From positions 1 through 35,246 of the forward strand of contig NZ_JAPSKQ010000057.1 in NCBI RefSeq assembly GCF_031181555.1: DNA of 35,246 nucleotides, in the 5' to 3' direction. Positions 35,000-35,246 of this stretch are shown here, piece after piece. The notes under the pieces were generated by a model. That model was not told the origin of the DNA, made no database searches, and worked only from the letters and a program-made list of their open reading frames with translations. A program made the position numbers and the translations under genes. This DNA comes from Streptomyces sp. GTDB taxonomy: Bacteria > Actinomycetota > Actinomycetes > Streptomycetales > Streptomycetaceae. The stretch's first letter is position 1, and every line of letters starts with the position of its first letter.

Positions 35000-35246
35000 G
35001 CGGACCGGGCCGGGACCCTCTGCGCATCGGAATCCTGGGAGCCGCGCGCATCACCGAACGCTCCCTGATCGACCCGGCCCGGGCGACCGGCCACCGCCTC
35101 GTGGCGGTGGCCGCCCGCGACCGCTCGCGGGCCGAGGCGTTCGCCGCCACGCACGGCGTGGAGCGGACCCTCGGCTCGTACGCCGAGCTGCTGGCCGACC
35201 CCGGGGTGGACGTGGTCTACAACCCCCTCGCCAACGGCCTGCACGG
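34996..35246 (+). CDS. Gfo/Idh/MocA dehydrogenase, cut by window end
   Basis: Partial: 83 codons to the window edge. The start MSGPGRDPLRIGILGAARIT has the Rossmann glycine motif, and VDVVYNPLANGLH is the usual fourth-strand segment (in this subgroup YNPLPN-like). The ATG overlaps the previous stop by four bases, giving translational coupling. It would be the third dehydrogenase of this superfamily in the cluster. Confidence 0.88.
   Translation, partial: MSGPGRDPLRIGILGAARITERSLIDPARATGHRLVAVAARDRSRAEAFAATHGVERTLGSYAELLADPGVDVVYNPLANGLH

Noticed and set aside
33995..35246. myo-Inositol catabolic (iol) operon
   Set aside because: The dehydrogenase resembles IolG, but no IolB, IolC, IolD or IolE gene is in the window, and a PhyH-type oxygenase is not part of that pathway.

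Overview
The window is high-GC actinobacterial chromosome and almost certainly Streptomyces. Evidence: strong G/C bias at third codon positions, many GTG starts, monomeric isocitrate dehydrogenase, a fused SecDF, ATGA-type stop/start overlaps, and a full set of LacI, LuxR and ECF-type regulators. There are 26 protein genes including one cut by the right edge, one predicted leader peptide and one tRNA. There are no rRNA genes, transposases, integrases or CRISPR arrays.

Left part (1-9.7 kb, housekeeping and envelope): a DksA/TraR-type zinc-finger protein lies divergent to a tight unit of histidine kinase, NarL-type response regulator, small Pro/Ala-rich exported protein and a fused SecDF. Convergent to this is a multidrug-type ABC exporter. 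It has a textbook MerR-type promoter (19-bp spacer with the operator inside it) and apparently a leaderless mRNA. Divergent from the exporter are a UPF0104/LPG-synthase-type membrane protein and an MscS channel.

Central metabolism (9.9-16.2 kb): monomeric NADP isocitrate dehydrogenase is followed by a strong terminator, then a short predicted leader peptide ahead of metY-metX. Those two encode direct sulfhydrylation to homocysteine, and metX seems to start at CTG inside the metY stop. An N-formylglutamate amidohydrolase-family gene follows.

Protease/sigma region (16.3-24.7 kb, the most interesting part): a minus-strand operon encodes a cytoplasmic subtilase (S8), an ECF-like sigma factor and a 176-residue acidic protein of unknown function. 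It is divergent from a TPR-CHAT caspase-like protease. Next come a large LuxR-family ATPase regulator with a 9-bp minisatellite near its start, and an astacin-like protein whose HExxH motif reads HQIGH. The TPR-CHAT + sigma factor + small partner layout recalls the protease-controlled sigma factor of type III-E CRISPR systems, but without any CRISPR component. I propose it as a candidate uncharacterised proteolysis-to-transcription circuit.

Atypical segment (24.8-28.1 kb): two convergent genes of lower GC, a secreted Pro-rich protein with about 27-residue helical repeats and a five-span membrane protein. They lie beside the 3' end of a tRNA-Pro(GGG) and its UUCG-hairpin terminator. This could be an old insertion, but no integrase or att duplication is visible.

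Right part (28.5-35.2 kb, catabolic or salvage cluster): two LacI-family repressors, each divergent from an enzyme gene. The enzymes are three Gfo/Idh/MocA dehydrogenases, one phytanoyl-CoA-dioxygenase-type Fe/2-oxoglutarate oxygenase and one short-chain dehydrogenase. The first repressor has two exact copies of a 12-bp operator in opposite orientation. The second has an operator-like inverted repeat overlapping a -10 box. The substrate is probably a sugar or cyclitol derivative but cannot be named from sequence. The last gene is cut by the window edge.
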